A DNA stretch of 11,656 nt from an uncultured Mailhella sp. (GCF_905187505.1 NZ_CAJJIC010000069.1:1-11656); one strand, 5' to 3'; numbered from the stretch's first letter, positions 1-6,536 are shown. The notes: generated by a model from the letters alone, not told the origin. Made by a program: numbers and translations.

Positions 1-44
1 TGGAATATTTTCTGCCGTGGCTGCTCGGCGAACGCACGGCCTGA
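1..44 (+). CDS. 3' end of an unidentified upstream gene (partial)
   Basis: The frame beginning at base 3 reads EYFLPWLLGERTA and then TGA at 42-44. It is the only frame here that closes cleanly before the leader of the next gene, so it is probably the C-terminus of a + strand gene starting outside the window. Thirteen residues are too few to name a family. The gap from its stop to the next start is 78 nt, so it could share a transcript with the ATP-grasp gene. Confidence 0.4.
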   Translation, partial: EYFLPWLLGERTA

Positions 45-66
45 GGCAGACCGGCAGGAGGAACAT

Positions 67-85
67 GGCCGGAGCACGTCCGGCC
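67..85 (+). other. Perfect hairpin in the leader of the ATP-grasp gene
   Basis: GGCCGGA (67-73) and TCCGGCC (79-85) form a perfect 7-bp stem with a 5-nt loop. No T-run follows, so it is not a standard intrinsic terminator. It lies between the upstream stop codon and the ribosome binding site at 106-112, where it could mark a processing site or shape translation of the next gene. The function is inferred from position only. Confidence 0.45.
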
Positions 86-105
86 CGTCAAGAAGGAGGC
101 TCCGC

Positions 106-112
106 AAGGAGG
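106..112 (+). promoter_or_regulatory. Strong ribosome binding site for the ATP-grasp gene
   Basis: AAGGAGG lies 10 nt before the ATG at 123 and supports that start. An identical AAGGAGG occurs at 93-99 with no usable start behind it, and an AGGAGG at 56-61 sits 3 nt before another ATG at 65. The leader therefore carries three Shine-Dalgarno-like sites. Confidence 0.75.
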
Positions 113-122
113 AAAAGACGCC

Positions 123-1319
123 ATGAAAAACTTTGTGTTCATTTCACCGAATTTTCCCGCAAACTACTGGAAATTCTGCCGCTGTCTCAAGGATGACGGC
201 CTGAACGTCCTCGGCATAGGCGAACAGAGCTATGACGATCTTCTGCCGGAGCTCAAGGACAGCCTGAACGAGTATTACAAGGTCGGCAGTCTGGAAAATT
301 ACGATGAAGTGTACCGTGCCATGGGCTTTTTCATCCACAAGTACGGAAGGATAGACTGGCTGGAATCCAACAATGAATACTGGCTGGAGCAGGACGCCGC
401 CCTTCGCACGGACTTCAACATCACAAGCGGCTTCCAGAACCAGGACATTCCCCGCATACGCTTCAAGTCCGGCATGAAGGAATACTACCGCCGCGCCGGC
501 ATCGCCACGGCCCGTTATCATATCGTGGACGACAAAAAAGGCTGCCTCGCCTTCATCCAGGAGGTCGGCTGGCCCGTCATCGTCAAGCCCGACAACGGCA
601 TGGGCGCATCCGACACCAGAAAGCTGTCCTGCGAGGCCGATCTCGACGCCTTTCTTGCGAGCAGAATGCCCGGCGTGCAGTACATCATGGAAGAATTCAT
701 CCATGCGGAAATCAATTCCTACGACGCCATCTTCGACTCGCACGGCAATCCCATTTTCGAGACCGGCAACATCACTCCCGTGAGCATCATGGACGTGGTG
801 AACGAATCCGGCAACTCAGCCTACTATCTGCTCAAGGAGCTGCCCGACGACACCCGCGCCGCCGGCCGGGCCACGGCCAGAAGCTTCGGCGTGAAAAGCC
901 GCTTCGTGCACTTCGAGTTCTTCCGGCTTACGCAGGATCAGGAAGGCATGGGGAAAAAGGGCGACGTGGTGGCGCTGGAGGTGAACATGCGTCCGTGCGG
1001 CGGCTACAGCCCCGACATGATGAACTTCGCCAACAGCACCGACGTGTACAAGCTCTGGGCGGACATGATCGCCTTCGACCGTTCCACCATGCCCGTGGGC
1101 GAACACTTCTACTGCGCCTTCGTGGGCCGTCGCGACGGAAAGAAGTTCCGCCATTCCAATGAGGAACTCGCAAGGAAGTACGCGGCGAACATGAAGATGA
1201 CGGGCCGCATTCCCCCCGCGCTGTCGGGAGCCATGGCGGATCAGATGTTCATGGCCAACTTCTCCACGAAGGAAGAAATGGATCAGTTCTACGCCGACGC
1301 TCTTGCCCCGCAGGAGTGA
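123..1319 (+). CDS. ATP-grasp domain protein (carboxylate-amine ligase type)
   Basis: A 398-residue protein with the ATP-grasp fold. Enzymes of this superfamily activate a carboxylate with ATP as an acylphosphate and join it to an amine or thiol; the substrate here cannot be told. Residues 1-110 look like the pre-ATP-grasp Rossmann-like domain (MKNFVFISPNFPANYW at the start). The ATP-binding part follows: VIVKPDNGMGAS near 152-163 gives the lysine (K155) and glycine-rich loop, and MEEFI (189-193) is the hinge that contacts adenine. E265 in the VHFEFF strand and E286-V-N288-M-R290 are the expected Mg/ATP ligands, followed by PCGG, so the catalytic set looks complete. A cytoplasmic protein is expected, since no signal peptide or membrane segment is visible. 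The ATG at 123 has a strong Shine-Dalgarno 10 nt upstream. The next gene is 391 nt away and gives no pathway clue. Confidence 0.92.
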   Translation: MKNFVFISPNFPANYWKFCRCLKDDGLNVLGIGEQSYDDLLPELKDSLNEYYKVGSLENYDEVYRAMGFFIHKYGRIDWLESNNEYWLEQDAALRTDFNITSGFQNQDIPRIRFKSGMKEYYRRAGIATARYHIVDDKKGCLAFIQEVGWPVIVKPDNGMGASDTRKLSCEADLDAFLASRMPGVQYIMEEFIHAEINSYDAIFDSHGNPIFETGNITPVSIMDVVNESGNSAYYLLKELPDDTRAAGRATARSFGVKSRFVHFEFFRLTQDQEGMGKKGDVVALEVNMRPCGGYSPDMMNFANSTDVYKLWADMIAFDRSTMPVGEHFYCAFVGRRDGKKFRHSNEELARKYAANMKMTGRIPPALSGAMADQMFMANFSTKEEMDQFYADALAPQE

Positions 1320-1540
1320 CCGGAACGGTTCCATCCGGGAATCGCGGAGCGTCTCTTGCAGCGTTGACGCCGCAAAAGACGCTCCCGGCCGCGTGCCGCG
1401 CGTTCCCCGGTGATTTTTGCGACCGTCCCCGGCCTGCCCTTTGCGCGTCGCCCTTCTGTCTTCATCCCTTCTGCGTGCTGCTTTTCTTTCCGAGATTCCC
1501 GGCTGCGGCAGCTTCAGGCAAGAAAACGGGAGGATCGTCC
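1320..1540. other. Intergenic region after the ATP-grasp gene: hairpin plus pyrimidine-rich tract
   Basis: No convincing gene is seen here. The region begins with a short inverted repeat (GGAAC-G-GTTCC, 1322-1332), then a long imperfect hairpin (1346-1385, listed separately), then a very pyrimidine-rich + strand stretch: 46 of the 60 bases from 1441 to 1500 are C or T and only 3 are A. A structured element followed by a C/T-rich, purine-poor run would suit a Rho-dependent termination region for the gene upstream. No good -35/-10 pair is evident for the gene downstream. Confidence 0.5.
1346..1385 (+). terminator. Long hairpin 27 nt after the ATP-grasp stop; possible terminator or stability element without U-tract
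   Basis: GGAGCGTCT (1346-1354) pairs perfectly with AGACGCTCC (1377-1385). The inner part continues pairing TTGC/GCAA and GCG/CGC across single mismatches (C1355/A1376 and A1360/C1371) to a TTGA loop at 1364-1367. In all, 16 of 18 opposed positions pair. The location just after a stop codon suits transcript-end formation or protection against 3' exonucleases. There is no T-run directly after it, so a classical intrinsic terminator is unlikely; the nearest T5 is at 1414-1418. Confidence 0.45.
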
Positions 1541-1714
1541 ATGGACAGCCGACCTCAAAAAGATCAGCCTGAGGGCATGCCGGGCGAAAAAAGCGGAAGC
1601 CTCGACGCCCGGCCCTCCTTCGCGGCCGGCGGCGCTCAAAGACACGGGGCCGCCCCGCAAGCGCCGCACGCCGGAACGAAGGAGCAACGACCAAGGCACA
1701 GGAAAACATCATGA
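1541..1714 (+). CDS. Possible small ORF, 57 aa, overlapping the start of the reductase gene
   Basis: ATG at 1541 is preceded by GGGAGG (1528-1533) at a good 7-nt spacing. The frame ends in TGA at 1712-1714, overlapping the ATG of the next gene in the ATGA arrangement typical of translational coupling. The product (begins MDSRPQKDQPEG) is hydrophilic, rich in Pro, Gly, Ala, Arg and Lys, and has no recognisable domain, membrane segment or signal peptide. Such composition is also what non-coding GC-rich DNA yields, and a strong hairpin (1629-1667) lies inside it. It could be a leader peptide for the reductase or chance. Confidence 0.25.
   Translation: MDSRPQKDQPEGMPGEKSGSLDARPSFAAGGAQRHGAAPQAPHAGTKEQRPRHRKTS
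1629..1667 (+). other. GC-rich hairpin upstream of the reductase ribosome binding site
   Basis: GCGGCGCT (1629-1636) and AGCGCCGC (1660-1667) form a perfect 8-bp stem. Its loop holds a second stem, CGGGG (1645-1649) with CCCCG (1653-1657). It sits 43 nt before the ATG at 1711 and could modulate access to that start or merely reflect base composition. Confidence 0.35.
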
Positions 1715-2244
1715 AGGACATCGTCATCATCTCCGCAAGCCCCCGCAAGGGCGGCAACTCCGACATTCTCTGCGACCAGTTCATGAAGGGCGCGCTCGAG
1801 GCCGGGCACAAGGTGGAAAAAATCGCGCTCCGCGAAAAGACCATCCATCCCTGCCTGGGCTGCGGCGCGTGTGAAAGCACGCATCGCTGCGTGCAGAAGG
1901 ACGACATGGCCGCCATTCTCGACAGACTCGTCTCGGCCGACGTCATCGTCATGGCCACGCCCGTCTACTTCTATACCATGAGCGCGCAGATGAAGACGCT
2001 CATCGACCGCACCGTTCCCCGCTACACCGAAATTTCCGGCAAGGAATTCTACTTCATCGCCACCGCAGCCGACGGCAACGAAAAGGCTCTCGAACGCACC
2101 ATCGACAGCTTCCGCGGCTTTACCGACTGTCTGGAAGGGGTCACGGAAAAAGGCGTTCTGCTCGCGCCCGGAGTCTGGAAGAAGGGCGAAGTGACGGCAA
2201 CCGCAGCCATGGACAAGGCTCTTGCCATGGGACGCAGCGCCTGA
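1711..2244 (+). CDS. Flavodoxin-fold NAD(P)H-dependent FMN reductase, iron-sulfur flavoprotein-like
   Basis: A 177-residue cytoplasmic protein of the NADPH-dependent FMN reductase/flavodoxin family, which bind FMN and shuttle electrons from NAD(P)H. The N-terminal strand IVIISAS followed by PRKGGNSD (residues 4-18) is the FMN-phosphate loop, and MATPVYFYTMSAQMKTLIDR (81-100) is the second signature around the flavin. Between them C48-x2-C51-x2-C54-x5-C60 matches the compact cysteine motif that binds a 4Fe-4S cluster in archaeal iron-sulfur flavoproteins. Many bacterial relatives carry this motif without a proven cluster, so cluster binding is an inference. The length fits the family (about 180-200 residues). 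The start is supported by AGGA (1700-1703) 7 nt upstream and by family length. The electron partner is unknown; a role in redox or oxidative-stress handling in an anaerobe is plausible. Confidence 0.92.
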   Translation: MKDIVIISASPRKGGNSDILCDQFMKGALEAGHKVEKIALREKTIHPCLGCGACESTHRCVQKDDMAAILDRLVSADVIVMATPVYFYTMSAQMKTLIDRTVPRYTEISGKEFYFIATAADGNEKALERTIDSFRGFTDCLEGVTEKGVLLAPGVWKKGEVTATAAMDKALAMGRSA

Positions 2245-2401
2245 TTCCGACCTCATGCGAGGAGGCACGCCGGAGCCCTCCCGCCTGAGGAAGAAGCCGC
2301 CGTCTTGCGGACGGGCCGGTCATCCGTTATTCATGAACGAACCGAACTGCAGCCCCGTCCCGGACGGAGAAAGGCGTTTCATCGCGCGCACTTTGCCCGT
2401 G

Positions 2402-2443
2402 CCTTGCCGGAACCGGCCCGGCAAGGACGACCGCCGTGCGGTC
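2402..2443 (+). other. Tandem perfect hairpins
   Basis: CCTTGCCGG (2402-2410) pairs with CCGGCAAGG (2418-2426), a perfect 9-bp stem with a 7-nt loop. Two bases later GACCGC (2429-2434) pairs with GCGGTC (2438-2443), a 6-bp stem with a 3-nt loop. The following bases (ATCTTCC) contain no real T-run, so an intrinsic terminator for the reductase gene is only a weak possibility. A structured leader or an mRNA-stability element fits equally well. Confidence 0.4.
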
Positions 2444-2481
2444 ATCTTCCGCCTCCGGACTCTTCCCTTTCTGACCCTTAC

Positions 2482-2507
2482 TTCTGCCGTGCGGCCGGAC
2501 GGCGGAA
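2482..2507 (+). promoter_or_regulatory. Start-proximal hairpin of the phosphoesterase gene
   Basis: TTCTGCCGT (2482-2490) pairs with ACGGCGGAA (2499-2507), 9 bp including one G-T wobble, with an 8-nt loop. It ends 12 nt before the ATG at 2520. The only Shine-Dalgarno-like bases, GGA at 2511-2513, lie between the hairpin and the start, so the hairpin is placed to affect ribosome loading. Confidence 0.35.
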
Positions 2508-2519
2508 CCCGGAACGCTC

Positions 2520-3656
2520 ATGCGACTACTTCTTCCCTCCATCTTCATGGCGGTCTACGCCTTCCTGAGCCTTGTCCTTCCCATGAAGGCGGCTCTGCCC
2601 GTAAAAGCGCTTCTCGGCGTCGCATTCATGGCCGCCGCGCTCAAATACGTGTTTTATCAGGTGGTCGGCGGCGGCTTTTTTCGTCCCGATCTGCCCGCTC
2701 CCGTCATGCTGACGGCGGAAGCACTGTACGCAGCACTCATGGTGCTCTTTGTCCTCGCGCTCGCCAAAGACGTTGCGGGCCTTGTGCTGCGCATCGGCCG
2801 ACTGTTCGGCGCCGCATGGCGTCTGCCCTTCACGCCCGGCGCCCGCTGCGCCCTGCTCGTCTGCCTTGCCCTTGCCTGCGGTGCATGGGGCACGTGGCAG
2901 GCCGTGCGCGTGCCCGACGTCCGTCAGGTGGACGTGACCATTCCAAACCTTCCACCGGAACTTGAAGGTTTTTCCCTCGTGCAGCTCAGCGACCTGCACA
3001 TAGGCCCGGTACAGAAAAAGGCCTGGCTTTCCGAGGTGGTACGAAAAACAAACGCCCTTTCCCCGGACGCGGTGGTCATCACCGGCGACATGATCGACGG
3101 CCTGCCCGGCGCCCTGCGCGACGAAATGACCCCGCTTGCCGATCTTCACGCCCGCTGCGGCGTGTTCGGCGTGACGGGAAACCACGAATATTACTACAAC
3201 GCCGCAGGCTGGCTTCAAGAATTCCGCAGCCTCGGCATCACCATGCTGAACAACGAGCATCGCGTGCTTTCTGGCGGCCTTGTGCTCGGCGGCGTGCCCG
3301 ATGCCGCCTCGGGGCGCTTCGGTCACCACGGAGCCGACGTGCAAAAGACCTTTGACGGCGCACCTGACGGCCCGCGCGTGCTGCTCTCGCACAAGCCGAA
3401 CGCCGACGACCTTCCCGCGCCGGGCGTGGCACTTCAGCTTTCGGGTCATACGCACGGCGGGCTCATGTTCTTCCTCGCCCCGCTCATCGGAGCCTACAAC
3501 GCCGGGTACGTCAACGGGCTTTACCGTACCCCGCAGGGCGGCCTGCTCTACGTCAGCCCGGGCACGGGCCTGTGGAACGGCTTTTCCTGCCGCCTCGGCG
3601 TGCCTTCGGAAATCACCCGCATCGTGCTCCACGGAAAAAGGACGGACGACCGCTGA
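2520..3656 (+). CDS. Membrane-anchored calcineurin-like metallophosphoesterase
   Basis: A 378-residue enzyme of the calcineurin-like, dinuclear-metal phosphoesterase family (YkuE/YaeI-type). Four hydrophobic segments lie near residues 5-22, 28-48, 62-90 and 108-126. The catalytic domain starts around 150 with the ordered motifs D158-L-H160 (LSDLHIG), G189-D190 followed by D193, G220-N-H-E223, H291 (LLSHKP) and G309-H-T-H312, so all metal ligands are present. Basic residues cluster between segments 1 and 2 and between 3 and 4; by the positive-inside rule this puts the catalytic domain in the periplasm. Relatives act on phosphodiesters or lipid-linked pyrophosphates; the substrate here is unknown. 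The ATG at 2520 is the first start after an in-frame stop at 2472-2474. Its ribosome binding site is weak (GGA, 2511-2513) and a hairpin lies just upstream. Confidence 0.94.
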   Translation: MRLLLPSIFMAVYAFLSLVLPMKAALPVKALLGVAFMAAALKYVFYQVVGGGFFRPDLPAPVMLTAEALYAALMVLFVLALAKDVAGLVLRIGRLFGAAWRLPFTPGARCALLVCLALACGAWGTWQAVRVPDVRQVDVTIPNLPPELEGFSLVQLSDLHIGPVQKKAWLSEVVRKTNALSPDAVVITGDMIDGLPGALRDEMTPLADLHARCGVFGVTGNHEYYYNAAGWLQEFRSLGITMLNNEHRVLSGGLVLGGVPDAASGRFGHHGADVQKTFDGAPDGPRVLLSHKPNADDLPAPGVALQLSGHTHGGLMFFLAPLIGAYNAGYVNGLYRTPQGGLLYVSPGTGLWNGFSCRLGVPSEITRIVLHGKRTDDR

Positions 3657-4188
3657 GCCCTGCCCTCTTTGCCGGGCAGCGTTTTCAGCGCAGGGGCACG
3701 TGCTCCATGGGGACGCCGCGGGCATGGGACTTCTGCCCGGCACACCTTTCTTTCCTGGCTCCTCGCTCCAGAGCCATGAAAAGACTGCCGACGCCTCCCC
3801 CGTATGAACGTCCCTTCCGTGCCGCCTTCAAGCATCGCCTTGTACCCGCTCGCTCCGAACCGGCACGATGACGGGACACGCCCCTTGCAGCGCTCATCTC
3901 CGAAGTCCTCTCCCCTTCGCCTTTTCTGACAGGACGCACGTGGCCCCCCCTCCGCGGCAGGGCATTCTGCGGGCATTGCTCCCGAAAGACGGCTTCTTTT
4001 CCGAGCCAGCCTGCGCCGGCGCGCTTTGCACCGTGCCGCACCTGCCGAAACTTGAACGGCAAGTCTGCCCGCACGCTCCGAAGCGCATCCCGTAAGCTTT
4101 CCATCCGGGGCGCAGGCAAAAAACCTCTTAAGCGTCAAAAACGGCTTCTGCATCGTTGAACGCCTTTCTGCCGGGCCGTGAAGAACAC
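3657..4188. other. Long gene-free region between convergent genes
   Basis: I see no supportable gene in this stretch. Open frames exist on both strands but are Arg/Pro/Ser/Ala-rich, have no family resemblance and no convincing ribosome binding site. The + strand is pyrimidine-rich in places (38 of 50 bases from 3881 to 3930). Small structures include TGGCTC/GAGCCA (around 3756-3776), a 10-bp palindrome GCGCCGGCGC (4013-4022) and GGGCATT repeated directly near 3960 and 3971. It may hold a Rho-dependent end for the phosphoesterase transcript or the remains of a decayed gene; neither is shown. Confidence 0.4.
3660..3685 (+). terminator. Weak candidate terminator after the phosphoesterase gene
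   Basis: CTGCCC (3660-3665) pairs with GGGCAG (3674-3679) around an 8-nt loop, followed after CG by only four T residues (3682-3685). It begins 3 nt past the TGA. The position is right, but the stem and T-run are marginal. Confidence 0.4.
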
Positions 4189-4218
4189 AAAAAAAGGGCC
4201 GGAGAAAGCCCCCGGCCC
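4189..4218 (-). terminator. Rho-independent terminator of the binding protein-rel operon
   Basis: Read on the - strand, GGGCCGG (4218-4212) and CCGGCCC (4202-4196) form a perfect 7-bp GC stem with a 9-nt loop, followed immediately by seven T residues (4195-4189). It begins 20 nt past the rel stop codon. There is no T-run on the other side, so it works in the - direction only. Confidence 0.92.
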
Positions 4219-4238
4219 GGACATGAGGACAGAACCTC

Positions 4239-6527
4239 TTACTCTTCCATGACGGAAGTGCCGCGGCGCACCTCGATGACGTGCTCTATGGCGCGCAGCT
4301 TGTCGATGGTCTGATACAGATGCACGGCGTCGCGCACTTCCACCGTGAAGTCCATCTGGGAACGACCGTCGACGGTGGACTTGATCTGAAGAGCGTTGAT
4401 GTTGACGTCCTGCTGCACGAAGACAAGACTGATCTTGGCGAGCAGGCCCTTTTCGTTGAGGCCCAGAATGCTGATTTCCGCCGGGAAGGGCTTGCTCTCC
4501 TCATTGTTCCAGGTCACGGAAATGAGGCGCTCCGACTCCATGTTCTGCAGATGCGGGCAGTTGGCGGTATGCACGATGACGCCGCGGCCGCGACTGATGA
4601 AACCCACCACCTGATCGCCGGGCACCGGCTTGCAGCACTTGGCAAAATGGATGAGCGTGTCTTCTATGCCCTTGATGGTGATGCCGTCGGAAGGCTTCTT
4701 GACCGCGCCGTCCGGCTTGGCGGCCGCCGGTTCGGGCAGAAGCTCATGCTTGGGGGTAAGAATGGCGAGCAGTCTCTGGAGCACCTTGCGGGGGGTGAGC
4801 CGTCCCGTGCCCACGGCGGCAAAAAGATCGTCCAGCACGTTGAGGGAGAACTCCGGCACCACAAGCTGAAGCCTGCCGTCCTTGGCGGCCTTGGTGACGT
4901 TGAACTCCATCTTGCGGCCTTCCTTTTCCAGGAGCTCCTTGCCGAGCGCCACGGCAGCCACGCGCTCTTCCGTGCGCAGGTAGTGCTGAATGCGGCTTCT
5001 GGCCTTGGAGGTCTTCACCATCTTCAGCCAGTCACGATGAGGATGCCGGTTCTTGTCGGTGATGATTTCCACCATGTCGCCGTTTTTCAGCGGGGTGGCG
5101 AAGGGCTCGAGCTTGCCGTTGATTTTCGCGCCCACGCAGTGAGCGCCCACGTCGGAATGAATGAGGAAGGCGAAGTCGAGGGAAGTCGCCCCCTTGGGCA
5201 GCTGCTTCACGGCGCCCTTGGGCGTGAACACGTATATTTCGTCGTTGAAGAGATCCATGCGCAGCGAACTCATGAACTCGCGGGAATCCGCCTCGTCCCG
5301 CTGACGCTCCATAAGATCGCGCAGCCACTGGAACTGCGGCATGTCCTGCATGGCTATGGCATGGTTGCGCTCCTTGTACATCCAGTGCGCGGCCACGCCG
5401 TGTTCGGCCATGTTGTTCATCTCTTCGGTGCGGATCTGAATTTCGATGCGTTCGCCCTCCGGTCCTATCACGGTGGTGTGCAGGGACTGATAGCCGTTGG
5501 CCTTGGGCATGGAAATGTAGTCCTTGAAGCGGCCGGGAACGGGCTTCCACAGCACGTGAACAAGGCCGAGCATGGCGTAGCAGTCGCGCAGGTCGTTCAC
5601 GATGACGCGGAAGGCGATGATGTCGTGCATCTCGTCAAGCGGCGTTTTCTGCGCCATCATCTTGCGGTAGATGCTGTAGGTCTGCTTGATGCGGCCGAAA
5701 ACGCGTCCGTTGATGCGGTTTTCGGTCATGATGGCCTCGATCTTGGCGATGACCTTGGAAATGAGCTGCCGCTCGACTATCTGGTTGTCCTTGAGCCAGG
5801 TGGTGATTTCGGCATAGGCGTCGGGCTGAAGATAGCGGAAGCTCAGATCCTCCAGCTTCTGCTTGAAAAGGTGCAGGCCCAGACGGTTGGCAAGCGGCGC
5901 GTAGATGTCCATGGTTTCCTGGGCGATGCGCTGCTGCTTGTATGGCTTCTGGAAGTCCAGGGTGCTCATGTTGTGCAGGCGGTCGGCCAGCTTGACCACG
6001 GGAACGCGGATGTCGTGCGCCATGGAGAGAATCATTTTGCGGATGTTTTCCGCCTGCGCCTCTTCCTTGGTGTCGAAGGTCATCATGTTGATCTTGGTCA
6101 CGCCGTCCACGATGTCGGCCACCTGCTCCCCGAACAGCTCGTCGAGCTCGTCGATGGAGGAATCGGTATCCTCCACGGTGTCGTGCAGAAGTCCGGCGGC
6201 CACGGTGTGCTCGTCAAAGCCCATCTTGGCCAGCGTGAGCGCCACGGATGCGGGATGCAGGATGTACGGATCTCCCGACAGACGCAGCTGTCCCGCATGG
6301 GCGGCAGAGGCGTAGTCGTAGGCACGGCGCACCATGGCCACGTCGGCATCGGGGCAGTGCTTGACGAGTTCCTCCACGATGCTGTCGGCCGAAGGAATCT
6401 TCGATGCCGGCGAGCTTGCCCCGGTCACCGGAGAGATCACCATGGAAACGTTTTCCTGAGGGTGAGCATCTTTCTGCCGGGGATCGCCCGCGTCCGCTGA
6501 CGTCTGAAGAATGGAAGTCTGACTCAT
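4239..6527 (-). CDS. rel/spoT: Bifunctional (p)ppGpp synthetase/hydrolase (Rel/SpoT)
   Basis: A 762-residue long-form RSH enzyme that makes (p)ppGpp from ATP and GTP/GDP and hydrolyses it, setting the stringent response. The N-terminal HD hydrolase domain keeps H91, H115-D116, E119-D120 and D182 (ADRLHN). The synthetase domain (about 265-385) has GRIKQTYSIYRKM, RFKDYI (333-338) and KANGYQSLHTT. The RXKD form of that motif, rather than EXDD, is typical of bifunctional Rel/SpoT and not of synthetase-only RelA. A TGS domain follows (about 428-490), then the conserved C631-C632...H653...C657 zinc-finger-like region and a C-terminal ACT domain (about 684-758). All catalytic residues appear intact, so both activities are expected. 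The start is 9 nt after the stop of the binding-protein gene, with CAGG in the gap as Shine-Dalgarno. M29 is a possible later start. The N-terminal 45 residues are a variable extension before the HD domain. Confidence 0.97.
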   Translation of the reverse strand: MSQTSILQTSADAGDPRQKDAHPQENVSMVISPVTGASSPASKIPSADSIVEELVKHCPDADVAMVRRAYDYASAAHAGQLRLSGDPYILHPASVALTLAKMGFDEHTVAAGLLHDTVEDTDSSIDELDELFGEQVADIVDGVTKINMMTFDTKEEAQAENIRKMILSMAHDIRVPVVKLADRLHNMSTLDFQKPYKQQRIAQETMDIYAPLANRLGLHLFKQKLEDLSFRYLQPDAYAEITTWLKDNQIVERQLISKVIAKIEAIMTENRINGRVFGRIKQTYSIYRKMMAQKTPLDEMHDIIAFRVIVNDLRDCYAMLGLVHVLWKPVPGRFKDYISMPKANGYQSLHTTVIGPEGERIEIQIRTEEMNNMAEHGVAAHWMYKERNHAIAMQDMPQFQWLRDLMERQRDEADSREFMSSLRMDLFNDEIYVFTPKGAVKQLPKGATSLDFAFLIHSDVGAHCVGAKINGKLEPFATPLKNGDMVEIITDKNRHPHRDWLKMVKTSKARSRIQHYLRTEERVAAVALGKELLEKEGRKMEFNVTKAAKDGRLQLVVPEFSLNVLDDLFAAVGTGRLTPRKVLQRLLAILTPKHELLPEPAAAKPDGAVKKPSDGITIKGIEDTLIHFAKCCKPVPGDQVVGFISRGRGVIVHTANCPHLQNMESERLISVTWNNEESKPFPAEISILGLNEKGLLAKISLVFVQQDVNINALQIKSTVDGRSQMDFTVEVRDAVHLYQTIDKLRAIEHVIEVRRGTSVMEE

Positions 6528-6536
6528 AAGAACCTG

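Larger units (their letters stand above)
2245..2519. other. Hairpin-rich intergenic leader before the phosphoesterase gene
   Basis: This 275-nt gap has no supportable gene but holds a series of GC stems: CCGTC/GACGG (2300-2314), CCGTCC-C-GGACGG (2355-2367), the pair at 2402-2443 and a start-proximal hairpin at 2482-2507. The sequence between the last two is pyrimidine-rich (39 of 50 bases from 2441 to 2490). The CCGT/ACGG stem core recurs in three of these hairpins. No clear promoter hexamers were found. Confidence 0.4.

Noticed and set aside
816..1958. 380-codon - strand frame spanning the ATP-grasp end, the gap and the reductase start
   Set aside because: It crosses two well-supported + strand genes, is Arg/Ala/His-rich and matches nothing recognisable.
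2222..2965. 247-codon + strand frame overlapping the phosphoesterase start
   Set aside because: It is Arg/Pro/Ser-rich, out of frame with the supported phosphoesterase motifs, and has no ribosome binding site.
3548..4153. 201-codon and 144-codon - strand frames in the gene-free region
   Set aside because: Their composition is that of non-coding GC-rich DNA, with no domain, and they would run into the 3' end of the phosphoesterase gene.
4281..6500. 739-codon open frame on the + strand opposite rel/spoT
   Set aside because: It mirrors the rel reading frame, is rich in His, Val, Leu, Gly and Asp as expected from antisense of a GC-rich gene, and has no family resemblance or ribosome binding site; rel on the other strand is unmistakable.
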